Shown: positions 1-12,678 of the stretch, piece by piece | How the letters are laid out: each line of letters opens with the position of its first letter | How positions within the stretch are numbered: the stretch's first letter is position 1 | The notes under the pieces: model-generated | Told to the model about the DNA's origin: nothing | Seen by the model: only the letters and a program-made list of their open reading frames with translations | Databases searched by the model: none | Translations under genes and position numbers: made by a program | Source: Siphonodentalium dalli | Lineage: Eukaryota > Mollusca > Scaphopoda > Gadilida > Siphonodentaliidae | Assembly: GCA_032622095.1 (NCBI GenBank) | Contig: CP136067.1 | Location: forward strand, 75,978,705-76,042,704 | Length of the DNA: 64,000 nucleotides | Reading direction: 5' to 3'

Positions 1-1062
1 GGGGACCTCACTATGTAAATGTCAGACACACTATTCCAGACTTGAAGAAATCAAAGCCATTCACAGTATCATTGAATGTCAGTCATCACCTAACCAGGGA
101 GCACCAGTTTGTTGTTAAATTGCTACAGATATGTTTAGATTAGAATAATACATGTCATCTGGCGAGTTTATATAATTAATGACCTGTGCCTTTACATATA
201 TATATATGCCTCTGTGGTGAGAAGAGGTATTAAATTGAGAGGTGATATGGCTTGGAAGGGATGTTGGTTGATGGCAGGGTTGGCTCTGGGCCATGTTGTG
301 GGGGTGGGTGGGGCAGGGTGGAATGTTTCCATAATTTCATTAAAGAGTAAAGTTTCATAACTCTGCAGATGTTATAATGGTGTCACTTTTTTTTGTCCCA
401 GAAGATGAGGCCTAAGCAGAATAAGGTAATTGAGGGTGTATTTGGTGATGATAGCCTGCTGTATGGGGTAGCAACACTAAATTCACCATCTGGGGACTTC
501 ATTCTACAAATGTCAGACACACTATGTCCAGGCTTGGAGAAATGAACAATGGACTATTCCTATTTATTCTTGTAGACTCTGGTAGAATAGTTGTTTAGCT
601 AATGTCATGTCTTGTAATGACAGATGGTAAACTGGTCTGAAGCAAGCAGTCTTCAGCAAGAGTATCAGGTGACCACACTATGATAAATTGGCTTTTTCAA
701 TAATACAAGCTTCAGTGTTCTCTTAAAAATTAATAGTGCATAGCAAAGAGGTGTGAATTATAAAGGGCCATAACTCTGTTAAAATATATCGGATCAAACC
801 CATATTTTAACTTGATCTGTATATAAGTGTCCAAAATTCATAAATCAAATTTGGTGTTGATCAGATGAAAAATGTTTGAGTAATCCTGTCTTGGATGAAT
901 TCTATATCAAAACAAGAGTGGAAGGGGTTAAATAAACAATATCAAAATCCATACAGATGAAGAACATGCTAAGAAAAATCTAGGTAAGAAATATGAGGCT
1001 GTGATGTGTCCTAAACAAAACTTAAAGGTCAAAATGCAAAAATTAAATTTTTTGTTTTTAAA
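1..1062. other. non-coding, one direct-repeat pair
   Basis: No gene was recognised. A stretch of about 50 bp at 1-52 (GGGGACCTCACTATGTAAAT and onward) recurs imperfectly at 491-546, 490 bp downstream. This suggests an old tandem or flanking duplication of unknown class. Confidence 0.4.
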
Positions 1063-1583
1063 GTTATGTCCGTAGCTCTGCCCCTATTTGACCCAGTGAC
1101 CCCATTTGAACAAATCTGAACCCCAGTCACCCAAGGTCTCTCTGTACCAAATATAAGCTAAATCGGCCCAATATTTTTTTAGAAGAAGTCATTGTAAGAA
1201 TTACTATGAGTTATGGCCCTGGTTTCTCAACTAATTGACCGGGTGACTTCATTTGAACAAATCTGAACACCAGTCACACAAGGACCCTCCATACCAAATA
1301 TTAGCTAAATCGGCCCAATAGTTCTGAACAAGAAGTGGTTGTAAGAATTACTATGGAGGAATAGAGTTATGGCCCTGGCTTCGCAACTATTTGACCCAGT
1401 GACCTCATTTGAACAAATCTGAATGAGAGTCACCTAGGGAACATTCACACCAAATATGAACCAATTTGGTCTTCCGGTTTCAGAGGAGAAGATGTTCAAA
1501 GAATTGTTGACGGACGGACGGACGACGGACGAGTAGTGATGACTATAGCTCCACCGGAGACTTCGTCTCAGGTGAGCTAAAAA
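1063..1583 (+). repeat. F2 element: three ~150-bp units with GGAC-type tail
   Basis: Three imperfect tandem units start near 1063, 1208 and 1365. Each contains GTTATGGCCCTGG-like and CATTTGAACAAATCTGAA words and a CATACCAAATA word. The last unit runs into an ACGGACGGACG microsatellite (about 1509-1533) and then into a terminus reading AGCTCCACCGGAGACTTCGT followed by CAGGTGAGCTAAAA. This looks like the 3' half of a non-autonomous element; no coding capacity is evident. Confidence 0.7.
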
Positions 1584-2602
1584 CTGGACCATTTTATGAG
1601 CTAGTTAGAGAAAATTGCGATAAATATTTTGAAATCGCGAAAAATGACTTGTATTTTGAAAAAAATTGTCACATATAATAACAATAACTTGTGAACCACA
1701 TGGGCTATTGATCCGCAACATGGCTCAAAAATTGCCCCATTGACATATCAAAACGATTGTATTAATAGAATGCCAAGAGTATTGTTGTAATATGAGCGTA
1801 AACTTAACCCCAGCCCCTAAAATATAACTTTTGCAGTAAAACAAATTATGTAGTTTACACTTAGAATGCTGCATGTCAAGTTGTTTTTAGAAGCATAAAC
1901 TGAAACAGTGTATAGAGTGATGAAGGGAATTATAAATAACGGTGTCTGAATGTGATCTAAGATTAAAATTTGAAAAATAAATATGAAAAATGAGAATTTT
2001 AACAAATTTCTGTAAAATGTACAACAATATATATATATCAACTCAACACATATGGCTACAAAGGTTTATGAGTGAGTCTTGCGTTATACAGAATGGTATT
2101 TTCTTATTTGTGCCACGCATGTCGGGAGGGTGATCACAACTGACAATAGATATGGCATTACATGCGCTACATATTTGACAATAAGTTTAGGATGGCATCC
2201 AAAACGGCCAACACAATCAAAGTTTCTCACACTTTCCGTCACAAACGTGACTGAGTTCGTTATCTGGGGACAAGGGAATTGTTAATGATGAGTTAACTGG
2301 TAGCCGTAAACAAACCGAAGAACCCTACTATTGTTTCAATTAATTTAAGCTAATGACTAATTGATTGTCGTAAGGACTATATATACTCATTTATTGGGGG
2401 AATACTTGATAAAAAGATATAGAAAGATTAAAACAATCATCACTAACATGTGCTCTTTGGATCAGTTTATAATTAGATAAGTAATATCAATTTATATAAG
2501 TTTTCAGAAGAAAATTGAAATTGTATGCCAAAATTACCAGCCTCCAATTTCAAGTTGCCTATATCTGATGTAAACATGTGTTCAGGTGAAATGTATTATA
2601 TT
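1584..2602. other. AT-rich non-coding stretch
   Basis: Only short chance open frames are present. A short AT microsatellite lies near 2026. I see nothing with a recognisable family. Confidence 0.4.
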
Positions 2603-2968
2603 AAAGACATATTATGCACTTGTTCGGGTGCGTGAAACTGATCAGTTAGTATGCCAACTGGAGGAATATAGCATTCTACTAATATCACCGAAAATCTCAT
2701 GCAAATCAACCGTGCCACTCCATAGAAAACATCGTCTGAACTATGCTCAATTGTAAATATTTACTACTCGATTCGGGACGCATCTATCGCCGGTAAACTA
2801 ACGAAAATGATTTCACCATCGAGAGTCACTGCATTTAATTAATATATAAGAATGACGGCGTGTGTTGTCAGTTTGGATATAATATTTGTAAAACTTACTA
2901 CTTTGAACGAGATTATTCTCCATTTATATTTGATCACTCTACCGGAGTGTTTCACATCACTTTAACGA
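2603..2968 (+). repeat. interspersed repeat, copy 1 (inverted partner at 47.4-47.8 kb)
   Basis: About 365 bp starting ATTAAAGACATATTATGCAC match 47402-47766 in reverse orientation, with scattered substitutions and small indels. Shared landmarks include CTGATCAGTTAGTAT, TCGATTCGGGACGCA and CTAACGAAAATGATTTCACC. No open frame spans it and no terminal repeats were seen. The class is unknown. Confidence 0.75.
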
Positions 2969-5199
2969 AATTAGTTGCTATACAGAGGATTTTTTCGTCA
3001 ATAAAGGAATGACTTTTGCAGTACATAATATTGTGTTGCCAAACAGTTTTCAGGACATGCTACTACTTCCTATAATTTGAGTATTTATTGTCCTTAAATG
3101 TTCTCTCACTCTGCTCATCCTATGGGTCGTTAACATTTACACTCTTTCGGCAATTGTAGACATTCTCACATACATTGTTACATGGTCAGTCTGCGTTTAA
3201 ACAAGATCATTTGTTAGATTCACATGAATCTTTGCAGCCAAAGCTCAGTAGTCACAGTAGATCGGGAGGAAATGTAATCCGTCTGGTTTGTAGGACTCAA
3301 TCAAAGAGCGACCAACCATGGCTGTCAGAACATGGTACACAACGCTGGGGAGTCATTATGATGTGCCAATCACTGATATAGTTTGCACGAAGATGTGTTA
3401 ATATGTGATATCTTTAGGCGTCTGTGGCTGCTGGTGGTAGAAAATGTGTTCAATGCTCGGTTATACAACATAAGGACATGTGCGTTAATTTGTCCAATTG
3501 ACGACATTATAGCTCACCATAATATATTCAAACTCTTGGTAGGATATTTAGTGTCATCGTCAATATTAATAGATTGCACAAATTGATGCAAAAGTCGCAT
3601 CACATTTACTGCTTTTGACTACTAAATCAAACGGCTTCATTCTATAGGTGTTTGTGAATGTCGTAGCCCGTCAACGCGTGAATTACAAGGTTTCACACAC
3701 CTCTTGGACAATACTGCCCGCTGTGTCGTTCACGGAAAAGACACATGACCTATTGTTGGTTTCAGTGTGAAGAATTATCCTAGCTCATATTCATCGTAAA
3801 ACATACCATTCTAGTATTTCGACATATACGTCAGGGGAATAAAAACAATAACTAGCTTTCGACCAAGGTGTGCTGCATTGGCTGCTTGTAAAAACAAACA
3901 TGTATCCGCTTTCTCGTTGTAACATACCAGCACGAGATCGGGCACTAACTCTAAGCGAACTTCGCCATTCACGGACCGCATCACGTGACATTTGACCCCA
4001 TGGCAAACATAATTCAGTGATTTTGAAACAGCACTCGACCATTCGCGAAAAAATGGAAGCCTGTCAAGGAGTCTGTTATCACCACCTGATAAATATTTGG
4101 CATTGTCTGGAACTGTGTCATGGACACAGGATATGTGAAGCCTTGCCTGAATACCAGGATTGTATTCTCGGGTTGCAGGAAAAAGGTAGCATAATGACTT
4201 ATTCTGAAAAAGAGGTGCAATGTATCATACTATGCAACAACTTCAACAATCTACTAATATCGATGATGACCTACTTACATCCTGCCAAGAATTTGCATGT
4301 ACTTTATGTGACAAACCGAAATGTATTCAAGTCGATTAATTAGGATAAATATTCTCCTGTTGTAAAACGAGAACAATAACACCAAATGCAGATTACTTAA
4401 GCAACACATTTTTCGTGCAAACTATCAGGCAATTACTTGGCACAATAACTCACAACGATTCTGGAATGCCATGTCCTTATAACCCTATGCAATTTGGGAT
4501 CCATATATAGCCATAACTTGTGTGGCATATATAACCATAGCCCTGTCTCTAGTGCATGCATGATATACATGTTTATAGTTATATGATAACAACACTAGGC
4601 ATAGTGACATGAAGTGTCCCTAAAGTATGCCCCTTTACCTATATTCCCGTTTGAGTGTCATGTAGATAATGTTATAACACGGACGCAAAGCAGGAATAGT
4701 CAGCACCCAGATGCACATGCATAAAAACGAATATATAACCAATGATGAAGCAAGATTCAGGCGTAATCATGACCTGGCCGGTCCGTCGGGTTCATAGCAT
4801 AGATAAACACTATGCTACTATTATAATCTTCGTATTGTTAACAAATCCTAATGATTTCAGTTGACCCAGAATATATACCCACAAGCTGGGCAGAAACATA
4901 ACAGCTAAATAGAGTAAACAAAATTCCTAAAAATCCTGAAGAACATTTTGACATGCAGTGTATCGGATCGCCCCGGGTGGCCCGGTCCGTCCCCCAGCGC
5001 TAATATATAATCAAGCCATGGGCGTTCTGCTTGTCTGCATCAAGCTTGAAACTGGGCATGGCTAAAATGACCCCGCAACAGAAGTACCGGTACTGAAAGC
5101 ATGAGATATATGGGTGCATGGGATTATATGGGATTGGTTTTGCATGACGACCATCGGTGGTCGCTTCGTGAGGGGCCCGGATGTATGGTGTGCTAACGG
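2969..5199. other. non-coding stretch, nothing recognised
   Basis: Open frames of up to about 108 codons (4017-4343 +, with an opposing frame at 4014-4220) show no family resemblance. They overlap on both strands, as chance frames do. Confidence 0.4.
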
Positions 5200-5597
5200 A
5201 CATTGTTGATGGACGCACGCTGCGCATGGACGCACGGACGGACGCCAAGTTAGCATTAGCTCAAACTTGACTTCGTCGGTTGAGCTAAAGAGGAAGCTTT
5301 AACACGTTTTGAATTTTGTCAGCCATCTGCAAATTTCCAATGATCGTCTCTTATAAAGTTCGTCCATTCCGCTTCCGTCGCCCATAAGCGGTAGATAATA
5401 AAGAGCAGCCTCCGTTACGAACAAATCCGACTCCATGTCATCTAGGAAACATCCGCACCAATAATGGCTCAATTTGAATTTGAGGTTTGGAAGAGAATTG
5501 TTCATGGACCCTCAGATGGACAGAGAGAACGACGGGCGAGGAGTAATATGACTCTGGACTATAGCTCCACAGGATACTCCATCTCAGGTGAGCTTGA
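5200..5597 (+). repeat. two 3' fragments of ~160-bp-unit elements
   Basis: At 5205-5289 a GGACGCACGGACGGACGCC tail leads into a terminus ending CGGTTGAGCTAAA, which is like the T1 right end. At about 5410-5597 a diverged last unit and terminus of the F2 family follows (CGAACAAATCCGACTCCATG ... CATCTCAGGTGAGCTTGAA). Both look like truncated copies. Confidence 0.6.
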
Positions 5598-5680
5598 AAC
5601 AAGGTCTGCGTATCAAAGATGGCTCTCGTCGAGATTGTTTGGCCATAAAAGTGAATCTGTCCAACCGAGAATCACTAATA

Positions 5681-6216
5681 AAAGTGTCAATGACAATGTA
5701 GCTCAACTTGGATTGGGGAAAGCATCATACATTAATGGAAATGGAGTGAGAAGGGCTGCGGAAAGTTCGAATGTTTAACCAATAACAGAGGTCAACGAGA
5801 AGAGCCATATGAAACTTGAGATCAATTGGATGAAAAATGCTGGCTGTAGGATGTGCTGAAGTACCGGCAGCCATGTTTTTCATTGAAATCATTCAAATTC
5901 GATAGCCCCCATCTGGAAGTGATCCTGAACATGCCTTTAAATTTTCAAATCATTTCTCGAATAAATGTGGTCTGCATGATGTGCCAAAATTTCAAATATG
6001 AATCCAAAATGGCCACTGTTGGTCATGTTTTTAACAAATATGGTAAAAATCGATGACTCCCATCTAGTTGAGGTCACCCTGAAGATCTATATAAAGTTTG
6101 GGGATAATTGGATAAGAGACGTGGCATGAAGGATGTGCCAGATGATTTAGTCAAGCAAAGAGTAAACTTTTCGAGATGGCTGCTGACGGCAATGTTTTTA
6201 ACGAATTTCCGAAAAT
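5681..6216 (+). mobile_element. T1 element, left end and diverged units (copy 1)
   Basis: It opens with AGTGTCAATGACAATGTAGC then TCAACTTGG, the T1 left end. Internal units with GATCCATATGAAGTTTG-like and CCAAGATGGC-like words follow. No right end precedes the next T1 left end at 6217, so this copy is truncated or fused to its neighbour. Confidence 0.6.
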
Positions 6217-7354
6217 GAAAGTGTCAATGACACTGTAGCTCAACTTGGAAAGGGAATAATTTCATGTGTTACAGTCAATGGAGCGATTAGGAATGCGGAA
6301 AGTTGAAATGTCTAAGTAATACTAGATTATCAACATGAAGAGATATATACAAAAGTAAAATCCAAGAGGGTTGCTGGCGGCTATGTTTTCCAATGATATT
6401 CAAAAACATTTGACAGCTTCCATCTAGTAGATCAATATCAAGATTAATATGAAGTCTGGAGATGATCGGATGAGAGAAGTGGACTGTAGGGTGTGCCAAA
6501 GGATATAGTCATGCAAAGAGTAAAATCCAAGGTGGCTGCAAGTGGACATGTTTAAGGCCGAATGACCCCAAAACTACTCGTTCCCATCTACATCCCAATG
6601 TCAACAGCCATGACAAATTTCATGATGATCAGACCAAAGGTACGACCTGTAGCCCATGCTGGCAGTCATGTTTTTTGTCCGAATGACCCCAAAATGACTT
6701 GTTCCCATCTACATTCCAATTTAAACAGCCATGACAAATTCCATGATGATCAGACGAAAGGTACGACATGTGCCCGTGCTAAAGGATTTAGTCATGCAAA
6801 GAGTAAAATCAAAGATGGCTGCTGGCGGCCATGTTTTTTGGCCGTATGACCCCAAAATGACTCGTTCCCATCTACATGTCATTGTTAACATCCATGACAA
6901 ATTTTATGATGATCTGACCAAAGGTACGACCTGTAGCCCGTGCCAAAGGATTTAGTCATGCAAAGAGTAAAATCCAAGATGGCTGCTGGCGGCCATGTTT
7001 TTTGGCCGAATGACCCCAAAATTACTCGTTCCCATCTACATGTCAATATTAACATCCATGACAAATTTCATGATGACTAGACAAACAGTACGACCTGTAG
7101 CCCGTGCTAATGGATTGAATTTTGAAATCCAAGATGGCCACTGGTGGCCATGCTTTTTTTCCGAATGACCCCAAAATGAATCGTTTCGGTCTAAATGTTG
7201 ATGTCAACAGCTATGACAAATTTCATAATGATCGGACCAAAGGTACGACCTGAAGCCTGTATTGTTGATGACTCACACACACACGCACACACACAAGGAC
7301 GACGGATACCAAGCCATGGCAATAGCTCAAACTTTACACAGTAAAGTTGAGCTA
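6217..7354 (+). mobile_element. T1 element, complete-looking copy 2
   Basis: The left end is GAAAGTGTCAATGACACTGT then AGCTCAACTTGG. The right end is CAGTAAAGTTGAGCTAAAA. The inner TAGCTCAACTT and AAGTTGAGCTA are inverted repeats. Between them lie about five units of ~160 bp, each with a CAAAGAGTAAAATCCAAGAT word, a GGCGGCCATGTTTTTTGGCC hairpin word and ACAAATTTCATGATGATC. Short ORFs across the units are repeat artefacts. Confidence 0.7.
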
Positions 7355-7566
7355 AAAATGAAGGCTCCCATCTAGAGGTCGCCCGAAGATCAATAAAAAA
7401 CTTGGTGATGATCGCATAAGGGATGTGGCCTGTAGGCTGTGCTAAATAAAATTGTTGAAACACACACGCCCTCACTGACGGACAGACATACGTAATTACG
7501 TACAAATGATGGATGCCTACCCATAGCAATAGCTCAAACTTGACTTTGTCAATTTGAGCTCAAAAT
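7355..7566 (+). repeat. T1 right-end fragment
   Basis: A diverged last unit (GATGATCGCATAAGGGATGT) is followed by a CA-rich tract and a terminus CTTTGTCAATTTGAGCTCAA. It lies directly behind the preceding T1 copy. Confidence 0.55.
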
Positions 7567-8000
7567 GAACAATCTAAGGAACCACCATAACTCAGAACTA
7601 ACGGCATATCTCTCTCGGTTTTTGAAACAACCATGATATTGCTGTGAAATATCCATACACCCAATATGAATGTATTCGATTGAAGTTTGTTCAAGTTATC
7701 GCGCTAACAGTTATAAAATTTATAGGAATCGGCAAGCTATGGCCTGTAACCTGGGTAAAAAAAATTGGACAAACCTGGTTTTGAACTTGATTGAGATATT
7801 GATGTGCAAGATCCATATACCAAATATGAATGAAATTAGTTGACGTTTGTTGAAGATATCGCGCTGACGGACATAAAATTGCTATAAACTCTTGAGAGTT
7901 ATGGCACTTGTTTCTGTTACCAGAAAGTTGAGGCGGACCCAAATTTGTTTTGTGTTCAGCTGTCAAAAAGGTCCATGCATGGAGCCTGTCTATCAAAAGA
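7567..8000 (+). repeat. F6 repeat: two to three ~165-bp units
   Basis: Units contain GACAAACCTGGTTTTGAACT, GATCCATATACCAAATATGA and GTTGACGTTTGTTGAAGATA words. Related units recur at 14740-15022 and 15700-15830. Non-coding. Confidence 0.6.
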
Positions 8001-9900
8001 AGAAAAATAATACTCAGATGATACAGTTACATGTTTAACTAATCCTAATTAAGGATGCCCGGGTCCACAAAAATTGTCGCTACAGCACGATAAGTTTGCT
8101 GAAAGCAATGCACAGCAATATCAGTATAGGGCCATTCAAAGAAAATGAGCATGAACAAGTCTTACATTCACAACAAAAATTTGATTAAAAATGCATGTCT
8201 ATGTTGCTAAGAGGGCATCTTCTATGAAACAATGGCGCATCTTCTAGTTTTATGTTGCTTAATTCTGAAGCATGGCAAAAAATAATTTACAGGCTAAAAT
8301 AAATTTTGTTAGAATGGAAATGTTGATATCGACACAGGAAAATTCGCTCAATACTTGGACATTGGCAAGTTTGGATTTTATGTTGTTTTGGTAATCTTTG
8401 TCAGTGCAATGGAGTAGAAATAGACAGCACAAACCGCAGTCTGAGTGAATCCAGACTACTGAACAGCTACACCCTCAATAGTCTGAAACAAATCGCAGGG
8501 GATCAGTTTACTTTTAAAAAGTATTACATCGGTGTCGGCCAACCATAGATAGTGGGCATTCGCAGCATGACTCAGACAATCAGATAATGGTCACATGGAA
8601 TTTTTAATGTGAAGCATGTGCGATGATCATGCAGGGAAGCCCCGTTTAGCAGTGGTAATACAAAAGATATCGGAATGTTTCAGACTATCATTACATGAAC
8701 ACATGTAATTCAATAGTGCACCCAGACTGTACAAAGAGCCTAATGTCTGATCAACGAAGCAGCATTTCCAAAAATATATATAAAAAATTATCAACAGGTA
8801 ATTTGACATTTAAGTGTTACAGTGACCAATTGGCAACGACAAACGATGTATTTTGTTTGCATTATGTTTTGGAGTGACTGTATCTGTATCATGGGTATGT
8901 GAATGTGATTGCATGTGTGTGAGAGAGGTAAAACAATTTGAAGTGAATCAAATACAAATATTAAAGTGATTTGTAATTTTATTCTCATCTCTCCTTCGAA
9001 ACAACTGTATCAGTTATAACAACAGGAATATATTAAAATAAATTATCAATGAAGAGTTCATCTTTCTCAACTCAATTTAAATATGACAAACACAACAAAG
9101 AACAAGTTTCATACTGACATCAAGCTGTAGTATTTTCCAATAATTGCGTGTTGTATAGCGGATATTCTCATTTAAAAAGCCGACGAAAATTTTACAATAT
9201 TTACGTCTCTGGATATCTCATTCATAATCAGTTACTGAATGATGGGATTCTCTCCATTTCATTTGAGAGTGGCGAGGCACTCACATGATTTCATTGGTTT
9301 ATGGCATAACAGATCACTTCACAGATCAGAATGCTAACAAGTTTAACCACGCATTGTCTATCTCAACTATTGTTGGAAAACTGAATATACATGTAGGCGA
9401 TATATCCATAACAGATTATACATATCGCAATATAGGAGACATCATCTTAAGTTTTTATCAGTCAAGGATATTGATGACTGATTATTCTTTTGCATCTTGT
9501 TGTATTTATTACTATTTCTAAATACTACGATTCTCACAAACATTTACTATGCTAGGAATGCATTCCATATTTGGAAATGGTTTATTACATCATGTTGGGA
9601 ATACCGTGTCATTGTAGAAATGAAATATAATGGACACATCTAGAGATGTACATCCGTCGGCTTTTCAAAGAGAATGATTAGCGGAGAGCTCTATGAACTG
9701 CCAATTAACATATACTCAAATATTTGGAGACTAATATTAACCATCATGACCTGGGATATTTGGGCCGGACATGAGGCTTGCCAGCTTGCCAAATATCTGG
9801 CATGAGGGTGAGATTTATCCATGCCCACATCCCAGGTCACGATTGACCATTTTTCTCTCAACCCAAGAGCCAAATTCTGATATTTTGTTTTCTACCAAAT
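8001..9900. other. non-coding stretch, nothing recognised
   Basis: Only short, overlapping chance frames (for example 8627-8988 and 9285-9521). No repeats with clear partners in the window were seen. Confidence 0.4.
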
Positions 9901-10122
9901 TTTTCACATTTCAATAGGTTCATAACCATACATCGGGATATATCTGATGCGATATTCATGAAAACGTGCAGTGATCAGGCATTTTCGGTAGCTGTGCCAT
10001 TTCTTTGGAACCAACTACCCAGTTCTATCAAAACTGCACTGGATATTTCGGAATTTAAATCGGCCCTCAAGACTCATATCTTCCAAATTGCTTTTCCCCC
10101 AAAGGACAAGAAGACCCTATGA
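9901..10122 (+). mobile_element. non-LTR retrotransposon (CR1/L2-like) 3' coding tail
   Basis: A frame without an early Met ends at a TGA (10120-10122). It reads DQAFSVAVPFLWNQLPSSIK, then TALDISEFKSALKTHIF. This is the highly conserved end of many invertebrate LINE ORF2 proteins (family pattern GDRAFSVAAPKLWNSLP...FK..LKTHLF). Only about 70 C-terminal codons remain, with no reverse-transcriptase core, so it is a 5'-truncated dead copy. Its 3' UTR probably runs on for some tens of bases past 10122. Confidence 0.85.
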
Positions 10123-10234
10123 AATACACCATACGATGTGATGAAACCATGGTGTTTAAATTTATTTAATGCATGTATATATGTATATTTATTAGCTATA
10201 GGTTATCGGCCGCAATAAGTAGAATGCTGCCCGC

Positions 10235-10327
10235 GTCATAAGTAACAAAAAGTCTGCCAATAAGTAGAAAACGCGGCCAATAAGTAACAAAAAGTCTGCC
10301 AATAAGTAGAAAACGCGGCCAATAAGT
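10235..10327 (+). repeat. 42-bp tandem repeat, about two copies
   Basis: The unit begins AATAAGTAACAAAAAGTCTG and ends AGAAAACGCGGCC. Two near-identical copies follow a partial one from 10197. Because 42 bp is a multiple of three, the minus strand stays open with a repeated 14-residue motif; this is not taken as a gene. Confidence 0.85.
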
Positions 10328-10668
10328 CAAGGTGATGTAAATGACGTCATACGTAATTAGCTCGATCAGCAAAGAATATTGGGTTGGCGGAAGATAGATT
10401 GCAGTTGATTTCGATGAATTACGGACAGTCACTGTTTTTGGGAGTAAATATACATGTACGTGGATGAACTACATGTATCCGTATCAATATCATTCCCATG
10501 CAGTGGAAACTGACAGTACTGTGAAATCGCTGCAAGTTCTTCACAAAGTTCACAAGAATAAAAATTGCTGGAATAATTGTTAATTTAATAAAACACACAA
10601 TGGTATATCTATGTTAATATATTCATCCTGTGAAACAATTATTACATTGTTGCTAATTAATAAAATAC

Positions 10669-10803
10669 TTATTAATTGGTTGTTTCCACATTGGCCGAGT
10701 TATGAGGCCTCGGTCTGTCGTATTAGCCTTCGGCCTATGGCCTCAGGCCAATACGACAGACCTCGGCCTCATAACTCGGCCAACATGGAAACAACCAATT
10801 AAT
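10669..10803. mobile_element. hairpin MITE (135 bp)
   Basis: Near-perfect inverted arms of about 58 bp start TTATTAATTGGTTGTTTCCA and surround a short loop near 10737. The arms are almost symmetrical and could fold into one long hairpin. A TTAA lies at each edge, but the terminal bases are not the CCC expected of piggyBac, so the superfamily stays open. Confidence 0.8.
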
Positions 10804-12318
10804 AACATATAGTATATGTTTGTCCATGTGGTTATTATTATCGTGTATGATTTCAGTATATACTGGAAAAACAAAGCACATCAGCCAGGCGAGCAGGGTT
10901 AATACGTTTGAGTGAAATTGACATGGCTCGTAAAACGACATGGCTACATCACATTTTTGCACCGGTCATGAATTTGAAAAACGCATATTAATATTAAGTC
11001 TGTATAATCATGCCAACTGTGTTTGTCATTGAGAATATCCCTACCATAGAAAAAGGGGACTCGTTTCCGTTTGCACGTTAGTTTAACATCAACAAATTTT
11101 TGCAATGATATTAATTTGTCGAAAGTGGAACTATTTCTTTTATCATTTGAGAAGCGGCTTATTTTACCGAAATGTACAACTACTGTCCGTACGATTCGAC
11201 TCTGGCTTTGAGTCTCATCAAATGTGTCACACCCCTAGTCGTTTATGGTGCAGTTTATGCAACTTTGTGTTCGCAAATTGACCCATGTGGAATGTTGCGT
11301 TTACAGTTGGGGGCATATTTTCATTTTCATCCATGAATTAATCTGTATTTATTGAGTTGAAATGTGAAGTGTCCTGTTGGTCGCCATTGTTTTGGTTCTC
11401 ACAAGACATTTAAAGATGGCTCGTTAAAAAATAGTTTCGGCAACATGGGTAGGGTGAGACAACATGTCACATGTCGTGTGAGACAGGGAAATCTAACATG
11501 GCTATCTCACGAGGGCTGCCTGTATTAAAATGTGTAGGGTGTAGGATAAAAATGTATCTCTAAATCAAATTATGTCCAAGTATTTATTTATGAATATGTC
11601 TGAATTCGTCTTCTTCCTAAATTATTTAGAGAAATCTCCATATCATTTGAAGATACTAGTATCTTCAAATCATTTGGAGATATCTCTAATTCATTTAGAG
11701 TGAAGTTCACTTTGAAGGACTAATTACGATTATGTGCAGAATCGTTAGAAGATATCTCTAAATAGTTGAGTATATGTTAAATTGGCTACTCACAGTGCAC
11801 TACCTATTAAGTTGTTTCAAGAATGAAATGGCAGGAATTTGTTTAAAACTTTACTGGAATCTCTTCCACATGGCATGATTCTTGTGAAGTAGCTAATCAG
11901 CGCCAAGTAATAAATTTGATCATGAGGTGATCATGTTTCACTCCACCAAAAAAAGTGGTGACTGACTCACAGTATTAAATAAAGTCAACATTTTTTGAAT
12001 GAAAACAAGAGATTTTTAAGATTTATGCATGTGGATAGTATTCATGTCTTATTGACATGCATGACAGGACTATAAAACAATCAGAAATGTTAATAACAGC
12101 AATTGGTCATTGTGTTGTAAAATTAGGCAAGTTTATTTGGATTACCATTACAGGTCAGGCATTTCCTACATTGAACTATAATAGTTATATTTAACCATTT
12201 CATGACGGGAGCTGCACTGGTGCAGCATTAAGATCCTGGTCCAGTGCATTGTCTTAAATATGCAAATCTCCCATATATAAGAGAACACACTGGCTTACCA
12301 TGTCAAGGTAAATATTGT
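10804..12318. other. non-coding stretch with one 82-bp palindrome
   Basis: No gene was recognised. At 11618-11699 an imperfect palindrome is centred on ATACTAGTAT, with arms containing CTCCATATCATTTGAAG. The rest shows nothing familiar. Confidence 0.5.
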
Positions 12319-12393
12319 TAGGCCAACGTATTCTCTTATATATGCGAGGCTCCCTATGGGAGACTTGATTATATAAGAGAATGCATTGGCACA
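12319..12393. mobile_element. short hairpin repeat, copy A
   Basis: Inverted arms GGCCAACGTATTCTCTTATA and TATAAGAGAATGCATTGGC surround a GC-richer loop. The same hairpin, in opposite orientation, occurs at 31583-31653 inside a piggyBac-type MITE. Homology between the copies covers the whole hairpin and a few flanking bases. Confidence 0.75.
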
Positions 12394-12518
12394 AGGTTTT
12401 CGCAAAATTTCAGGAAGCTCCATTCTTGAGAGGGTTTTAACTATTATATCTGTATCCACTAATTGCGTGTTTTTGTGGAAACTATGTGATTGCACATCCC
12501 ATAGCCGCATTGTACATA

Positions 12519-12678
12519 GACAGAACACAACGCGCATCTTAATCAAGACTCTTTTATCGAATCGGATGGCGCAAGGATATATTTCGCGAGAGCGTAGCTT
12601 GAGCGAAATATAACTTTGCGCCGTCCGCAACGAGTTCGATAAAAGATTCGAGATTATGATGCAAGTTGTGTTCTGTAT
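12519..12678. mobile_element. hairpin MITE (160 bp)
   Basis: Long inverted arms run from ACAGAACACAACGCGCATCT on the left to its diverged complement GATGCAAGTTGTGTTCTGT on the right. An inner, tighter stem is ATGGCGCAAGGATATATTTC / GCGAAATATAACTTTGCGCC. No coding potential. Confidence 0.75.

Noticed and set aside
4017-4343. 108-codon Cys-containing frame
   Set aside because: An overlapping frame exists on the opposite strand, there is no recognisable domain, and the surroundings are non-coding.
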